A stretch of 64,000 nucleotides of DNA from Delphinapterus leucas (GCF_002288925.2 NW_022098050.1:8930194-8994193); one strand, 5' to 3'; shown: positions 1 to 10,605, counted from the stretch's first letter. The notes: a model not told the origin generated them from the sequence alone. Made by a program: numbers and translations.

Positions 1-460
1 ACCTGGTCCAAGCTCCTATCATTTCTCACTTGGATTATTACAATAAGCAACTGGTCTCCCTACTTCCACCCTTGTCTCTCTACAGTTCCTTCTCAACACA
101 GAAGCCAGAGCTGAATGCAGATCAGATAATGTTACTCTTCCTTGCAAAACACTCTGGTGGTTGCCCACCTCATACTCTCAAAGTCAAAGTCTTTACTATG
201 ACCCACAAAGCCCCATGGAACCTGCCTTAGCTCCCTGGCCTCATTTCCCACTCCCGTTCCCCTTGCTCACTCCAGTTGAGTCTCAGTGGTCTTGCTGGTG
301 TTCCTCACACATGCCAAGTGCACGCCCACCTCACGTCCTTTGCACTTGCTATTGTCTCCAACTCCAGTTACCTGCATGGTTCAACCCCTCTCTTCCTTCA
401 AGTCTTTGCTCAAATGTCATTTCCCTCATAAGGGCTTCCCTGGCAGGAATTTAAATCCTA
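1..460 (+). mobile_element. L2 LINE, 3' region (first part)
   Basis: This reads as the 3' part of an ancient L2 (LINE2) element in forward orientation. The order of conserved L2 phrases is preserved: 'ctggtctccctacttccacc', then 'actatgacccacaaagcccc', then 'tttgcacttgctattg', then 'caagtctttgctcaaatgtc'. It begins before the window and resumes after the L1 insertion at about 473-880. Short reading frames across it are chance frames in decayed LINE sequence. Confidence 0.85.
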
Positions 461-893
461 TTTAAAATGCAACCTAGAGATTATCTCTTTCTGAGAAAGA
501 CAAAGACAATACCAGAAAGAGAAAGACAATACCACATGATATCACTTATATGTGGAATCTAAAATATGACACAAATGAACTTGTCTACGAAACAGAAACA
601 GACTCACAGACATAGAGAAGAGACTTGTGGTTGCCAAGGGGGAGGGGAGGAAGGGGGGTGGGGGAGGGATGGACTGGGAGTTTGGGATTAGCAGATGCAA
701 ACTATTATGTATAGAACGGATAAACAACAAGGTCCTACAGGGAACTATGTTCAATATCCTGTGATAAACTATATTGGAAAAGAATATGAAAAAGAATGTA
801 TATATATATAACTGGATCAGTTTGCTGTACAGCAGAAATGAACACATTGTAAATCAACTATACTTCAATAAAATAAAATTTTTAAAATTGCAA
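461..893 (+). mobile_element. 5'-truncated L1 tail inserted in L2
   Basis: This is the last roughly 400 bp of a cetartiodactyl-type L1: end of ORF2 ('atcacttatatgtggaatc'), the G-rich 3' UTR stretch, then 'gtaaatcaactatacttcaa' and an A-rich end. It splits the L2. Imperfect target-site duplications flank it: 'tttaaaatgcaa' at 461-472 and 'tttaaaattgcaa' at 881-893. It is younger than the L2 host but carries many substitutions. Confidence 0.85.
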
Positions 894-1145
894 TATCCAC
901 CCCCAGCCCCAGCACTCCCTATCTCCCTTCTACGCTTGATTTTCTCTTTCCATAGCACTTATCCCTTTCTAATATACTATCAAATGTTCCTCTTTACTCT
1001 TGTTCGCTGTCTGAATTTCCTCTCCTGGAATATAAAAAGAGGGTTTTTCCTCATCTTTCTTTCCCTGCTATTCCAGCATCTAGAACAATACCTGGCATGT
1101 AATAGGTGCTCCGTGGCTACTTGTTTTATGAATTGAATGAATGAA
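894..1145 (+). mobile_element. L2 LINE, 3' terminal part (second part)
   Basis: This continues the L2 after the L1 insertion. It has 'tttccatagcacttatccc' and then the typical L2 terminus: 'ccagcatctagaacaatacc', 'ggcatgtaataggtgctc' and the terminal 'gaatgaatgaa' short repeats. Together with 1-460 it forms one L2 copy covering most of the usual 3' fragment. Confidence 0.85.
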
Positions 1146-2097
1146 ATCTGGGAAGATGAGAGCTGGAAGTTGCTGTCATCCATGATCCAATCTTCTGGAA
1201 AACCTGTCTAAAAGAGGAAAGCTGACACAGAGAAACAGGCACTCTCCACCCTAGAGGGGGACTAGCCTCTGTCACTCTACTCCCAGAAGTCAGCTGCATC
1301 TCTGCCTTTTCCAGGGTTTTCTGCATGAGCCAATAAATCCTCCTGTTTGTCTAAGGTGGTTCCAGGCAAGCTTCTATCATTTGCAACCACAAGAGTTCTA
1401 ACATGTGAGCATTCTTTGCACAGACATATACAGAGAGAATTTTCCCTTTTACTAAGTAAAATCCTCTCTGCTTCATTTTCTGACCTCAGCTCATCCTGAC
1501 TTGGTGATGGTTCTTGATTCCACACTAGGAGACTTCCGTTGCGATATCATTTACAGTCATTTGAAATCTCTGTGTTCACCAACCTTGTGCAAAACAGGAT
1601 ACAGAGTGAGGCAGGGTGTACTGTCTCCCGCATCCTGCCCCATCCCATCCAGCCCTTCGCTGATCCAGCTTTATAGCCACCCATACCCCAAACACCTGAC
1701 CTCTAGACACTCACATATTCGCCTGTGTTGTCCCACCTCCTCTCTCTGCCACATTACCACTAATCCCACCCTGCTGGTCAGAAATCGATAACAAAGAATG
1801 AGGAAACCAAGGGGATTGTGACATACCAAGAACATCTTTGCAACCCATCAAAGTGTCCTAACCTACCGGTTGGGAGACAGCAGCTCAGAAAGCACCATAT
1901 ATGCTGTTCGTTTTGCAAAACAGCCAGCCAGCCAAATGCAAAAGGATTCAAGGGGTTTGCGAGACTGTTTCTTGCAAGTGTAAAAGTCTGAATAAACACA
2001 CATGATGTTATCATTGACCTACTTTGTAATTTCTTAGCCAGTAGGACTACACACTCACAAAACAGTTCTGTTAACAAGCCCTGTCATTCTTCCACCC
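1146..2097. other. Unassigned unique-looking sequence
   Basis: I see no repeat family I can name, no splice-bounded exon and no long reading frame here. The open frames are under 100 codons and share nothing with proteins I recognise. It could be very old repeat sequence or unique non-coding DNA. Confidence 0.5.
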
Positions 2098-2215
2098 AAT
2101 CATTCATTTAACAAACATGAATAGAATCCCCGTTATCTGAGTCAGACATTCCCAGGTGCTGGGCCCTGAATGGGACTCCCAGTCTGGAACGAGAGACAGA
2201 CACACAAGCAGACAC
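2098..2215 (-). mobile_element. L2 LINE 3' tail (reverse)
   Basis: The reverse complement of an L2 terminus is visible: 'aatcattcatttaacaaac', then a decayed 'cattcccaggtgctgggccc', then 'gagagacagacacacaag'. The middle is diverged, so the boundaries are approximate. Confidence 0.55.
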
Positions 2216-2300
2216 ACAACAACAGCGTGGTAAAGAAGTATGAGGTGCAGGATATTTTGTAAGTACTGTGGAGAAACATCTCATTTTGTTTTCAGGAGCC

Positions 2301-2434
2301 CAGAAGAACATCTTTTATTTTTTTTGCTTTTTTTGGTTTTTTTGTTTTTCCCCCTTGGATCTTTTTTTTTTTTTTTTTGTATAATTGCTTTACAATGGTG
2401 TGTTAGTTTCTGATTTATAACAGAAGAACATCTT
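2301..2434 (-). mobile_element. Very short L1 3'-tail insertion with perfect target duplication
   Basis: The 14-bp direct repeat 'cagaagaacatctt' at 2301-2314 and 2421-2434 flanks a 106-bp insert. Read on the minus strand, the insert is the terminal part of an L1 3' UTR ('accattgtaaagcaattat'), an A-run of about 18, roughly 45 bp of A-rich sequence that is not L1, and a second A-rich end. The exact duplication shows retrotransposition. The sequence between the two A-runs could be a short 3' transduction or a patterned tail. Confidence 0.75.
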
Positions 2435-2850
2435 AGTGGAGATAATGTCCAGGGATTCATCTTAAAGAATGAATGGAAGTGAACCCAAGAAAGGAGAGGA
2501 GGAACATTCTAAGAAAAGAGGCAGCGTAAGCCAAGGCATGGCGACTACAAGCACTTTACTGCTGCAGGGGTATAAAGGAAGGCAGGGGTGGCAGAAGGAG
2601 AGGGGGTTGGGGGCATAGGGATGGGCATAAAGGGCTGAGAATATGGAGCTGCGCCTCCCAGCTGCCCTACAAGGAAGGACTTGATACCCCAGCTGTGCGA
2701 GTACAGAGAGCAGACAGCCCTCAGCCCCTCAGGGTCTGCCTCAGCTGCAGAGAAGCACCTCACCCAAAATCACACTATTCTGGGGACAACCCACATACAA
2801 TGACTGATTGAGGCAAAGGTATAAAGGCCTGATCATCTTAGCCCAGCTTG
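2435..2850. other. Unassigned sequence
   Basis: No repeat family or gene is recognised. The stretch is purine-rich around 2470-2640. A minus-strand frame at 2545-2763 is short and has no recognisable similarity. Confidence 0.5.
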
Positions 2851-2854
2851 GGAC

Positions 2855-3090
2855 AACTTTGAAGGGTCATCTAGAGCTATCTAGAGCCCCCTGTAGTATA
2901 GGCTAAAGCTGTCTTTGGACCTGCACTGCAGCTCGACATTTCCCTCTGCCCACCCCTGCTTCCTTCGTCTCCTTTCCACAGGTGTTGATCTCAAGGGCTC
3001 TCCTTAATAAACACCCTGCACGCTAAACTCAGCCTCATCCTCAGTCTGCTTCTGAAGGGAAGCCAACCTGCGACACGGGCCATTAATGTC
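2855..3090 (+). mobile_element. Old LTR-like repeat, 3' end (family not named)
   Basis: The stretch has 'ctttccacaggtgttgatct', a poly(A) signal in 'ccttaataaacaccctgcac' and a tail 'cctcagtctgcttctgaag' followed by 'gccaacctgcgaca'. I see the same layout at 12200-12720 and, reversed, at 4436-4700 and 17440-17700. Four copies sharing one end layout show an interspersed family. The AATAAA near the end is LTR-like, but I cannot name the family. Confidence 0.55.
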
Positions 3091-3361
3091 TATTTAGAAA
3101 CTTGGACTCAGAGCTATGCTGGGGTTTTAAAGAAATTTCACTTCCAGCACTACAGCATTATCACCATATGTGTTCACCTTCAGAAACGGTGCTGGCAGAC
3201 ACAAGAGTCTTTCACTTACCCCAGTAACCATGCCTAAGAGTGGCTACGTAAGAGAGGTCCCACTCTGTCCTCCAGTTTGCCTTGAAGGTGACCTGAGTGT
3301 GTCTGAGAAGATGGGAGTATCCCTTCTAGAGAACTTCACCCATGACCCAGCCACAGCCCAT

Positions 3362-3460
3362 CCCATCCATTCATTTATTCATTCAAGAAACACGTCCTGA
3401 ACCTATGCTAGGCACTGTGCTAACTCGGTCACTTCTTACCCTAGAGCTCATCTTTAAGAT
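3362..3460 (-). mobile_element. L2 LINE 3' tail (reverse)
   Basis: The reverse complement of the L2 terminus is clear in 'tcatttattcattcaag' followed by 'ctatgctaggcactgtgcta'. Similarity fades beyond this. Confidence 0.65.
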
Positions 3461-3814
3461 TATTTTAGAATTCTCAACTATGGTCATTAAAAAATTAGAC
3501 TGAAAGAAACTTTAGTCATAGGAACGCTGATGTGTATGGTTTGCCTTGAAATTCCTTAGCTGTTTTCTGAGTCCAGACTCTCTGAGGGCACCTTTGTTTG
3601 AGGTTTGGCTTCCCATATGGTGCTTGCAGTGAGAGACAAGGCCAGCCGGAGGGCTGGCAGAGCTCTCTGCGGCTAAGGTTGCTATTGAGAACCCATAAAT
3701 AGTCATTCTGGACTCCCTTTTTTGTGCAATCAATTTATGAATTATGGGATACAACAGGGAAGTTCTTGGTTCCAAAAACAAACTCGAAATGCTGGCCCAG
3801 AGGTGGCATTCAGC
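3461..3814. other. Unassigned sequence
   Basis: I recognise no repeat or gene. A minus-strand open frame at 3512-3781 (89 codons) has no recognisable similarity and no supporting signals. Confidence 0.5.
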
Positions 3815-3950
3815 TCAACATTTATGAAGCTCTTTGTGCAAAGCACTGTGTGAATACAAAGATAAGCAAGGCACATTCCAGCCCTTACCAAGCCTGTAGG
3901 CAGATGAGACAAGTCCATAAATGATGGGCACAATCAATAAAGATACAAGA
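3815..3950 (-). mobile_element. L2-like 3' fragment (reverse)
   Basis: The pattern 'gcaaagcactgtgtgaatac', 'aaagataagcaaggcac' and 'tgtaggcagatgagacaag' follows the reversed L2 terminal order: size clause, 'gataca..gaac', then the gagacagac-like clause. Divergence is high, so a related old LINE or SINE remains possible. Confidence 0.5.
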
Positions 3951-3984
3951 TATGATAAAGGGAAGAAGAAAGGAGAGCGTGGGA

Positions 3985-4200
3985 GGATCTCGCACTTGGG
4001 CACCTGCTATGCACCAGGCATTTTATCTGTGTAATTCCCTTTAACGTTAACAGCAATCTTATGAGGTAGCCTTTTTTTTTCTTATTATTTTATTGATGAG
4101 AAAAACTGAAGAGTCTGTGTTCACACGTCTAGTAAGTAAAAGAATACCAGCCTGCTTGACTCCAAAGTCCAAGCTCTCCCCTTACAACCTACCAGCTCCC
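3985..4200 (-). mobile_element. MIR SINE (reverse)
   Basis: The reversed MIR core is complete: 'tgctatgcaccaggcatttt', then 'cagcaatcttatgaggtagc', then a 'gatgagaaaaactgaag' clause, then 'ctagtaagtaaaagaatac' and the terminal 'actccaaagtccaagctc'. MIR predates the placental radiation. Confidence 0.8.
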
Positions 4201-4435
4201 ATAGCACTGTAACAGAAATGTGAAAAGAACATTGCTGGTGGCCTTTCAAGAGAGCAAGGGCTTCTGGGTTCAAAAGTCAGGAAAAACTACCTGGAATAGG
4301 TGATGTTAGGGAGAGGTCACGAAGTCTGGGTAGAGTTTTAACTAGCTGAGGATTATAGGGAAGGTGTTCTGGGTGGAGAGAATAGCGTGATCAAACGTCC
4401 CAAAGTATGGGAAAGGCCCAAGGACCTGCAGGGTG
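4201..4435. other. Unassigned sequence
   Basis: I see no named repeat, exon or regulatory motif here. Forward frames that start inside it are shadows across unrelated repeats. Confidence 0.4.
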
Positions 4436-4706
4436 TGTTTCATCTCAGGTTGCCCAGGAAGCAGACTCTGGGATGGAGTTTAGCATTTCGGAAACGTATT
4501 CGGGAGTATCCTTGGGATCATCCCCTGTGGAGGAGACAAGGAAATATTAAGCAAAGGAAGGTGCTGGGCTGCAATATAGCCACACCAAACAAAAAGCCTG
4601 AGCCAATCTCATAGATTGGTCTGAAGCTGGAATAACTTTTCAGAGTTGCCTTGCCTTGAGACAAAGGGGATGGGTCTTTATAGCACCCTCTCCACACACA
4701 ACTTTG
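4436..4706 (-). mobile_element. Old LTR-like repeat (reverse), same family as 2855-3090
   Basis: It opens with 'ctcaggttgcccaggaagca' and 'gactctgggatgg'. This mirrors the reversed end of the 2855-3090 element, and 'ccttgggatcatcccctgtg' mirrors its 'aggtgttgatctcaag' clause. The SINE at 4707 limits the right side. Family name unknown. Confidence 0.5.
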
Positions 4707-4830
4707 TTTTTTTTTTTTTTTTGGCCGCACAGCGCAGCTTGTGGGATCTTAGTTCCCTGACCAGGGATTGAACCTGGGCCCCCAGCAGTGGAAGTGCGGA
4801 GTCTTAACCACAGGACCAGCAGGGAATCCC
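4707..4830 (-). mobile_element. CHR-type tRNA-derived SINE (reverse, short form)
   Basis: A 16-T run (the poly(A) tail on the minus strand) is followed by 'ggccgcacagcgcagcttg', 'gggatcttagttccctgacc', a B-box equivalent in 'gggattgaacctgggcccc' and the head reversed as 'accagcagggaatccc'. This is the older 'ggaattccctggcggtcc' subtype of the CHR family. Confidence 0.9.
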
Positions 4831-5449
4831 CAGCCCTTCTGACCAGTCATTGGATGTAGCCTGTCCCTGGGAAGGGAATGTGAACCTTGGGTGAGGTGGG
4901 TGTCTTCATCTGAGAGCAGACTACATGGCAGCCATCATCCATGAACACTCCTGGCAGCTGGGGGAGTGGGTACCTCAGTCCCGAAGGGAAATTCTGTCTG
5001 GGTGGCCCACCACGAAATTCACTACAGGATGCGTGTCCTGGGCAGTAAGCAGGCTGCTCCGGCAAAACAAGAGTGCAAGACTAAGAAAAAATGTAGTTGG
5101 AAAGTTGAGAGGGGGTGGACGTTGAAGGCCAGCCTTTGTGTTTTATAAAGAAGGAAAAAGAGTTACTGAGTTTTGCGTGAGGCAAGGTCATGGCTAGAAA
5201 ATGCACTTGTCGTAATGCATGGGACATCTGAGAGTAGGGAGAACCTAGAGGAGAGCCAATGGGTTCCTCCATAGTCAAGGCGGAAGGTCAAGAGCAGAGG
5301 AACGACCGGGTGGCAGTAGTGAGGGGAAGGAGGGGATAGAGGCGGCAGAGGTGTTGAGGATGCACAGACCTTGCGTGCTAAGCACTTTGTACAAAAGGCC
5401 TATAAGACTGAAAAAGAGACAATACCTTACCATGGTTCAACCATTCCAT
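4831..5449. other. Unassigned sequence
   Basis: About 620 bp in which I recognise no repeat family. Forward frames at 4925-5125 and 4966-5148 are 60-66 codons, overlap each other in different phases and resemble nothing known. Confidence 0.5.
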
Positions 5450-5545
5450 GGAATACTAACCAGCTTTTCGATGTAAACTCCATGTAGGCAGGGATTGTTG
5501 TTGTTTTCCCAGCATCTAGAGCAATGTCTGGCAAATAGCAACTAT
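5450..5545 (+). mobile_element. L2 LINE 3' terminal fragment
   Basis: The L2 terminus order is present: 'gtaaactccatgtaggcagg', 'cccagcatctagagcaatg' and 'tctggcaaatag'. The final 'gaatgaatgaa' repeats are lost. Confidence 0.7.
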
Positions 5546-5559
5546 TTGTATCCATCAGA

Positions 5560-5880
5560 TTTTGCTGTGATCGGGCCAAGTTACAAAAATTCCAAAATCT
5601 CAGTGGCTCACAGCAACAAATGTTTATTTTTTTGCTCATGGTTCTACAGTCAACTGCAGTAACTCTGTTCCGGGCTGTGGGCTGGGTTCAGATCTGCTCC
5701 ATGCATCTCCCTGTGCCAGGGACCAGGCTGAAGGACATGGGAAACATACTATTCTTTGAATGGAGGGCAGGAGCTCAAGAAGGCTAGCAGAACTTGCAAT
5801 GCCTCTGAAAGCTTCTGCTAGGATCTGACACGCTGTCAATTCTACCGTCCACATCCCAGTGGCCTAAGCAAGTCATATGA
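5560..5880. mobile_element. Old high-copy interspersed repeat (family not named)
   Basis: The clauses 'caaaatctcagtggctcac', 'ttttgctcatggttctacag' and 'gtgggctgggttcagatctg' belong to a common mammalian repeat that I recognise but cannot name with confidence. The element at 19235-19590 has related clauses. It is probably an old LTR or DNA-transposon derivative. Confidence 0.45.
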
Positions 5881-5939
5881 GCAAACTCCACGTCAACGGG
5901 GCAGCGAAATATACTCTTCCCCTGAGGAGCTGGGGAAAG

Positions 5940-6024
5940 GGGAGTGAATATTTGCTGAACAACAATAAAATCGGTATTGAGCACAGTGGTGCTCGATAGA
6001 TATTTGTTGAATGATTGTATGAAT
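5940..6024 (+). mobile_element. L2/MIR-type 3' terminus
   Basis: The end clause 'gagcacagtggtgctcgat' followed by 'agatatttgttgaatgat' is the L2-type terminus. Only the last part is recognisable. Confidence 0.55.
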
Positions 6025-6385
6025 AAATCCACGTGTGTTGATATGGAAAGATCCCTAACACAGCCCATTAAGTGAAAAAGGCAAGTTACAAAGCAATACA
6101 TACACTACGATCCAATTTATAAACACACATACCAAAAATAAAACCATACACTGATATATGTGCATATTTTTTCATAAATGCATAGAGAAGGGGCTGAAAG
6201 TAGATACAATAAACAGTTAACAGTGTAACTTCTGGAAAGGGGGCATAAGATTGGGTAGGAGTAAAAGGGGACATTTGCTTTTTTATCATTTGAAAACTTT
6301 TTATGACAAGAAGGTATTTGTGCTTACTTTGTATGGTTTTTTTAAAACAATGTGAAAAAAGGAAGAAGAAAAAATAAGGCAAGGT
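6025..6385 (+). mobile_element. Old L1 (L1ME-like) 3' UTR
   Basis: The pattern 'ttaagtgaaaaaggcaagtt', 'cgatccaatttataaacac', 'tgcatagagaaggggctgaa' and 'aacagtgtaacttctggaaa' is that of the old L1ME-type 3' UTR, forward. Divergence is high and there is no clear poly(A) tail. Confidence 0.6.
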
Positions 6386-7755
6386 CCATTGTGAAGCTCT
6401 TCACACAGTCTGGATTGGAAAAATGTCAAATGAGTAATTTGGAGGAAGGAAGTTAATGTCATAGTAAGAGTGACAAATTAATAACAAAATGTGCCCTCTT
6501 ATAATTGTTCAGTTACTGCTCTGACATTTAAAAACATTACAACCTTTATGGTAAGTGCCTTTATCTGACTTATGAAATGATTATGAAATTACTTTGACAG
6601 TATCTTGCACTTAGGTTGTGTAAAAGGGAACATTTACTTAACCCATGCCATGTACATAGTAGATAGTCAGTGTTTGTTGTACTTCATAAGCAAAACTCCT
6701 AGCAAGTCTATTAATAGTTTAGTATTTCCAAACTACATAGGAATATCAAGTCTTCTTAATGAAGAGAAATAACCTCTAAATGGCATTCTTTATCTTGAAG
6801 ATGCTGCAATAAGCTCTACTGTAAAATACATTGGACAGTCAACGTTCCACTCCTTTCTCTAGAACCTCATGTCTTATCAGGGTAGTCACAGATATAAACT
6901 TTCCGCAAGACTGAATCACTTTATCAGGCAAGATCTTAGAACATCTTACCAGGGCTGTGATGGCTACTTTTCATAACTAACATCTCAGCAACCACACAAA
7001 GGATCACTGTTTAGTGGCTGAGGTCTTAGAAAAAAGTAAGTAAATCAATCAAGCCCCAAACCCTCACTGACTTTCTATACAGTGCATCCAGGATCTTAGA
7101 TGAGTGAAAGACATTTCAAAGAACAAATACCAACCCCACTCCTCCCTCAACAGAAAACAACAAATAGGTAATTTTTAAATATGGTGTTTTTAGGTAAACT
7201 GTAAGGGTTTTTTTTTAAATTGCCACTAGTCACTTTTGTTCTGGATGTGATTTTCAAATGTGCGGGTTCAGAATTCAAATGTGTTAAATTATCCGAGGTT
7301 GAGCTCACCAGTTGGACTGGCTTGTGACAATCAGATTCACAGGAGGTTCACTTATAACCAGACCATGAGTTGATTCATTTACACTACCCTACCAAATACC
7401 TCCCAGAGAAGGAGTTTCACTTGCTATATGGACTCCCTTCCCAGAAAAGAAAGGCTAAATTAAGTTCAAATGAGTGGTTGACAAACACTGGATTCAAGAA
7501 GATGGAACTGTGTGGTTTAAATAAAGGTTATTGATTTGTGGGACCACGATAACCTCACTGTTAATAAAAATATCTGCCTGGCTGATTTTACACCTGGGTC
7601 GTTCTACTGGAACGAGCCTCTTCCTTGATGGTGCCAGGGAACCCTGAAAAACTATTCTCATCAACTCCTCATTAAGGATTTAGTTCCAATGTTGGCCTGT
7701 GGCTACTGGGGGTGTCCCCAACCGCCAACTGGTCTTGATTTCCAATTATGTTAGT
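6386..7755. other. Unassigned sequence
   Basis: About 1.4 kb of A+T-rich DNA without a repeat family I can name and without a significant open frame. A weak MIR/L2-like end clause ('catgtacatagtagatagtc') lies near 6650-6680. Confidence 0.5.
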
Positions 7756-8060
7756 GATGTTAGTTACTTTCTTTCAATCAGAAGTGTTAGAAAGTTAAAA
7801 CTCAAACTAGATTAGGTAAAAAAATGTAACTTATTTGCTCATCCCTGAACCAAATATGGTGGGCAAAGGGATAAAATATGCTCATTGTCTGGGCTTGGGT
7901 TTCTCACTCACCCCTAGGATGAATCCTACCGCCCAAAATCACAAGGACTGAGGGAGGACAGACTTTCTCCAATGGAAAAGAAGAAAGACTGGATGTTAGG
8001 CAGGCAATTAATAATAATAATAATAACAATAAATGTCTACTACACCAACTTCGTGCCTGA
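7756..8060. mobile_element. Old interspersed repeat end (family not named), with TAA microsatellite
   Basis: The clauses 'gctcatccctgaaccaaat', 'ctcattgtctgggcttgg' and 'atgtctactacaccaac' belong to an old mammalian repeat whose opposite end I believe is seen at 21425-21900. A short (TAA)n tract at about 8007-8033 lies inside it. I am not sure of the family name or orientation. Confidence 0.4.
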
Positions 8061-8577
8061 GATTCTTGGCCATACTTCCCTCCCCAGCTCAGGGTCACTT
8101 TCAGTGGGTAGAGGAACATTGACACCAATCACAGGTACAATGATGAATTGTTGATTCCCTCTGGGAGGAAAAGCAAAAACACAAAAAGGGGACACTGGAA
8201 CAGGCTAAAGGCTGTAAATTAAGATTTACCTTTCTATTTGCCTTTCAGCTTATTTTATGTTTCACCTAGTTCCCGTTACCCTAGAAGCTCGGTATCCAAA
8301 GACAACATGACAACTTAATATAACAAATACTAATTACGCAAGTCCTGTGTGCCTTGATTTAAAGATTACAATTTCAAATTTAAAATGCTGATGGGTCAAC
8401 ATAATTTATGCCTCATGAAGATATTAGGAACTCGGAAGAACAGGCAAAGTTATGAGAATCAGGGAGTCTGGGTCATTATATGGGGGACCGACTCACAGCT
8501 AATGTAATGAGCTGGTTCCCTCACTATTTGGGACTAGAATTTTGGCCTAGAAAAGAAGGAGCTCCGTAACTACAGTT
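8061..8577. other. Unassigned sequence
   Basis: About 500 bp with no repeat or exon that I recognise. It leads directly into the nested MIR block. Confidence 0.4.
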
Positions 8578-8649
8578 ACAAACTTGGTTCCAATCTAGGC
8601 TTTGCCACTTACTAGTAGTATAACCTATGGCCAAGTTACTTAAAAAATA
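8578..8649 (+). mobile_element. MIR SINE, 5' half (forward)
   Basis: The clause 'ggctttgccacttactagta' followed by 'cctatggccaagttactt' is the first half of the MIR core. The matching second half appears at 9200-9340, so this is one MIR split by an insertion. Confidence 0.75.
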
Positions 8650-8760
8650 ATAAAAATCAACATTTCCTGAGCTCTGACTCAGTACCAAGCACTTTACATA
8701 CATAATCTTTAGACTTTATAAGAACCCTGGAGGGTATGCATTACCAAATCCCTCAATTAT
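8650..8760 (-). mobile_element. MIR SINE, 3' half (reverse), inserted in a forward MIR
   Basis: The reversed MIR 3' half runs 'aatcaacatttcctgagctc', 'ccaagcactttacatacata' and 'aagaaccctggagggtatg'. Its remaining half is at 9096-9198. It therefore also looks split, by about 330 bp. Confidence 0.7.
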
Positions 8761-9095
8761 CAAATGCTATCAACACTAAGACATCATCAATGTAATAGCC
8801 GCTTTATAGGGTGAAAAATGTAGGACGGCAGCTATAAGATACACTTCAATTTCAAACATTAAAATAAGAAGTGAAAGATCACCCATGTTACTAATCTCTC
8901 TTTTGAACAATGTAATTATCTTTCCTGTTCTTTCCTGTGTGTAAAAATATTTATTGGTTTCCTTTTTGACCTGCTCATTGTCAGTGTTTAGGAAAATATG
9001 GGAGAGTAAAAAATGAAAGTAAAAGTCAACCAGAAAAAAAAAAAAGAAGTGAAAATAAAAGTCTCCTTAGAACACAAGAAAATGGAGTGTGATGC
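8761..9095. other. Segment splitting a reverse MIR (origin unknown)
   Basis: This roughly 330-bp stretch separates the two halves of the reverse MIR. It ends with an A-rich run near 9031-9043. I do not recognise its family. The clause 'ctttatagggtgaaaaatg' looks repeat-like. Confidence 0.4.
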
Positions 9096-9198
9096 CATTT
9101 TACATATGAAAACACTGAGGCTTAGAGAGGTTATGTAACTTATCTGTTCAAAGTCACACAGCTTATTTCTGGACATGGAGTCACTTAAGACACTGTCC
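9096..9198 (-). mobile_element. MIR SINE, 5' half (reverse)
   Basis: The reversed clauses 'cattttacatatgaaaacac', 'tgaggcttagagaggttatg' and 'aaagtcacacagcttatttc' are the other half of the inner MIR that starts at 8650. Confidence 0.75.
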
Positions 9199-9199
9199 C

Positions 9200-9340
9200 T
9201 CCAATGTCACAGTTCCTTGGTTTCCTCATGTATAAAATAGGGATGATATTAGGTACCTCCCAAGATTATCATGAAAATCAAATGGTATCTATGAAAACAT
9301 AAGTGCCTAAGAGGTAATCGGTGCTTATTATTCTTTTTAA
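9200..9340 (+). mobile_element. MIR SINE, 3' half (forward)
   Basis: The clauses 'ttggtttcctcatgtataaa', 'gggatgatattaggtacctc' and 'gaggtaatcggtgcttatta' complete the forward MIR begun at 8578-8649. Confidence 0.75.
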
Positions 9341-10145
9341 CAACAAAAGAACCATAAGATGTACCAAGTGAATAGAAAAGAAGATATTAAGGAGGCTGGG
9401 GATTAACAAAATAGGAACCAGGCAAACTTTAAATTAAGGTAACTTTTGCTTTGGGCAGGACTTCTTTTAAATATTCTTCTGGCCAAGAGGTCAGTCCCAG
9501 AACATGGAAAATCCATATTATAAATTTGGGTTTCAACTGGTTGAGTTGTATGTGCCAGGTACTACATTAAGGTTGCTCAAATAGCCAAGAACTTCCTTTG
9601 CCCAGACTCTCCCAAATTAAACAGTGAATTTTTTTCCAACTTAACTTGATAAAAATCAATTTCTTTATTAAAATGTTTAAACACAACTAAATGTAAAATC
9701 AAGAAAAGGACAAAGTCTGAGCCAAAGGTGGTATAAATTCTGAATCAACTGGGTGGTTTTTTTCCTCTATCCCTTAACTGTTTGCATTCCTAATCCTTTT
9801 GTTCTTTTATTCCCATGCTCCACTTTAAAGAGGAAATGGTCACCTACTTAATTCTACGCCACAAGTCTTTCCTTAATACAAGATAAGGCCACTCAACTGA
9901 CTTAATCTTATTTGCTGTGGTTACTTTCCTTCTCAACCTTCTCCTAACTTGCCTTTATTATAGTTTTTATTGCTGTTTTCTTTTGGTTCATTTAAAGTGA
10001 CTATTCTCCTTTAAAAGGGGCAGAAAATAAGCTTTTTCATTAGAAAAGCCATGCGTTGCAGATTGCCAACCACATACTTTGTCTTTCAATACTCTGTCCA
10101 CTCTCTGGCATGATGAAATCCGTAGGGCTTTCTTTATGGTGAGCA
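9341..10145. other. Unassigned sequence
   Basis: About 800 bp of A+T-rich DNA. I recognise no repeat family, exon or RNA gene. Confidence 0.5.
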
Positions 10146-10605
10146 TCTCTATTAGTTTCCTAGGGTGCCATAACAAATTATCACAAACTGAGTGGCTTAC
10201 AACAATAGGAGGGTATTATCTCACAGTTCCGGAGGCCAGAAGTCTGAAATCAAGGTGTCAGTAGGGCCATGCTCCACCTGAAGTTTCTAGGAAAGACTCC
10301 TTCCTTGCCTTTTCCAGCTTCTGGTGGCTGCTGGGATCCCTTGGCTTATGGCCCCATCACTCCAGTCTCTGCCTCCATAGTCACATGGCCTTCCCCTACA
10401 TTTTCCCACTCTGTTTCTCCTCTTATAATAAAGGCACTTGTCTTTGGATTTAGAACCCACCCAGTTAATCCAGAATGATCTCATCTTAAGATCCTTTACT
10501 TAACTATAACTGCAAAGACCCTTTTTCCAAATAAGATCACATTCAAGGAACCAGGGGCCAGGGCTCAGATGTATCTTTTGAGGAGCCACCACTCAGTCCA
10601 CTATA
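10146..10605 (-). mobile_element. MLT1-type solo LTR (reverse)
   Basis: The reversed MLT1 (ERVL-MaLR) layout is complete: 'tagggtgccataacaaatta', 'ctgagtggcttacaacaata', 'ctcacagttccggaggccag', 'ccaaataagatcacattca' and 'ccactcagtccactata'. No internal retroviral region is attached, so it is a solitary LTR. Confidence 0.85.
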
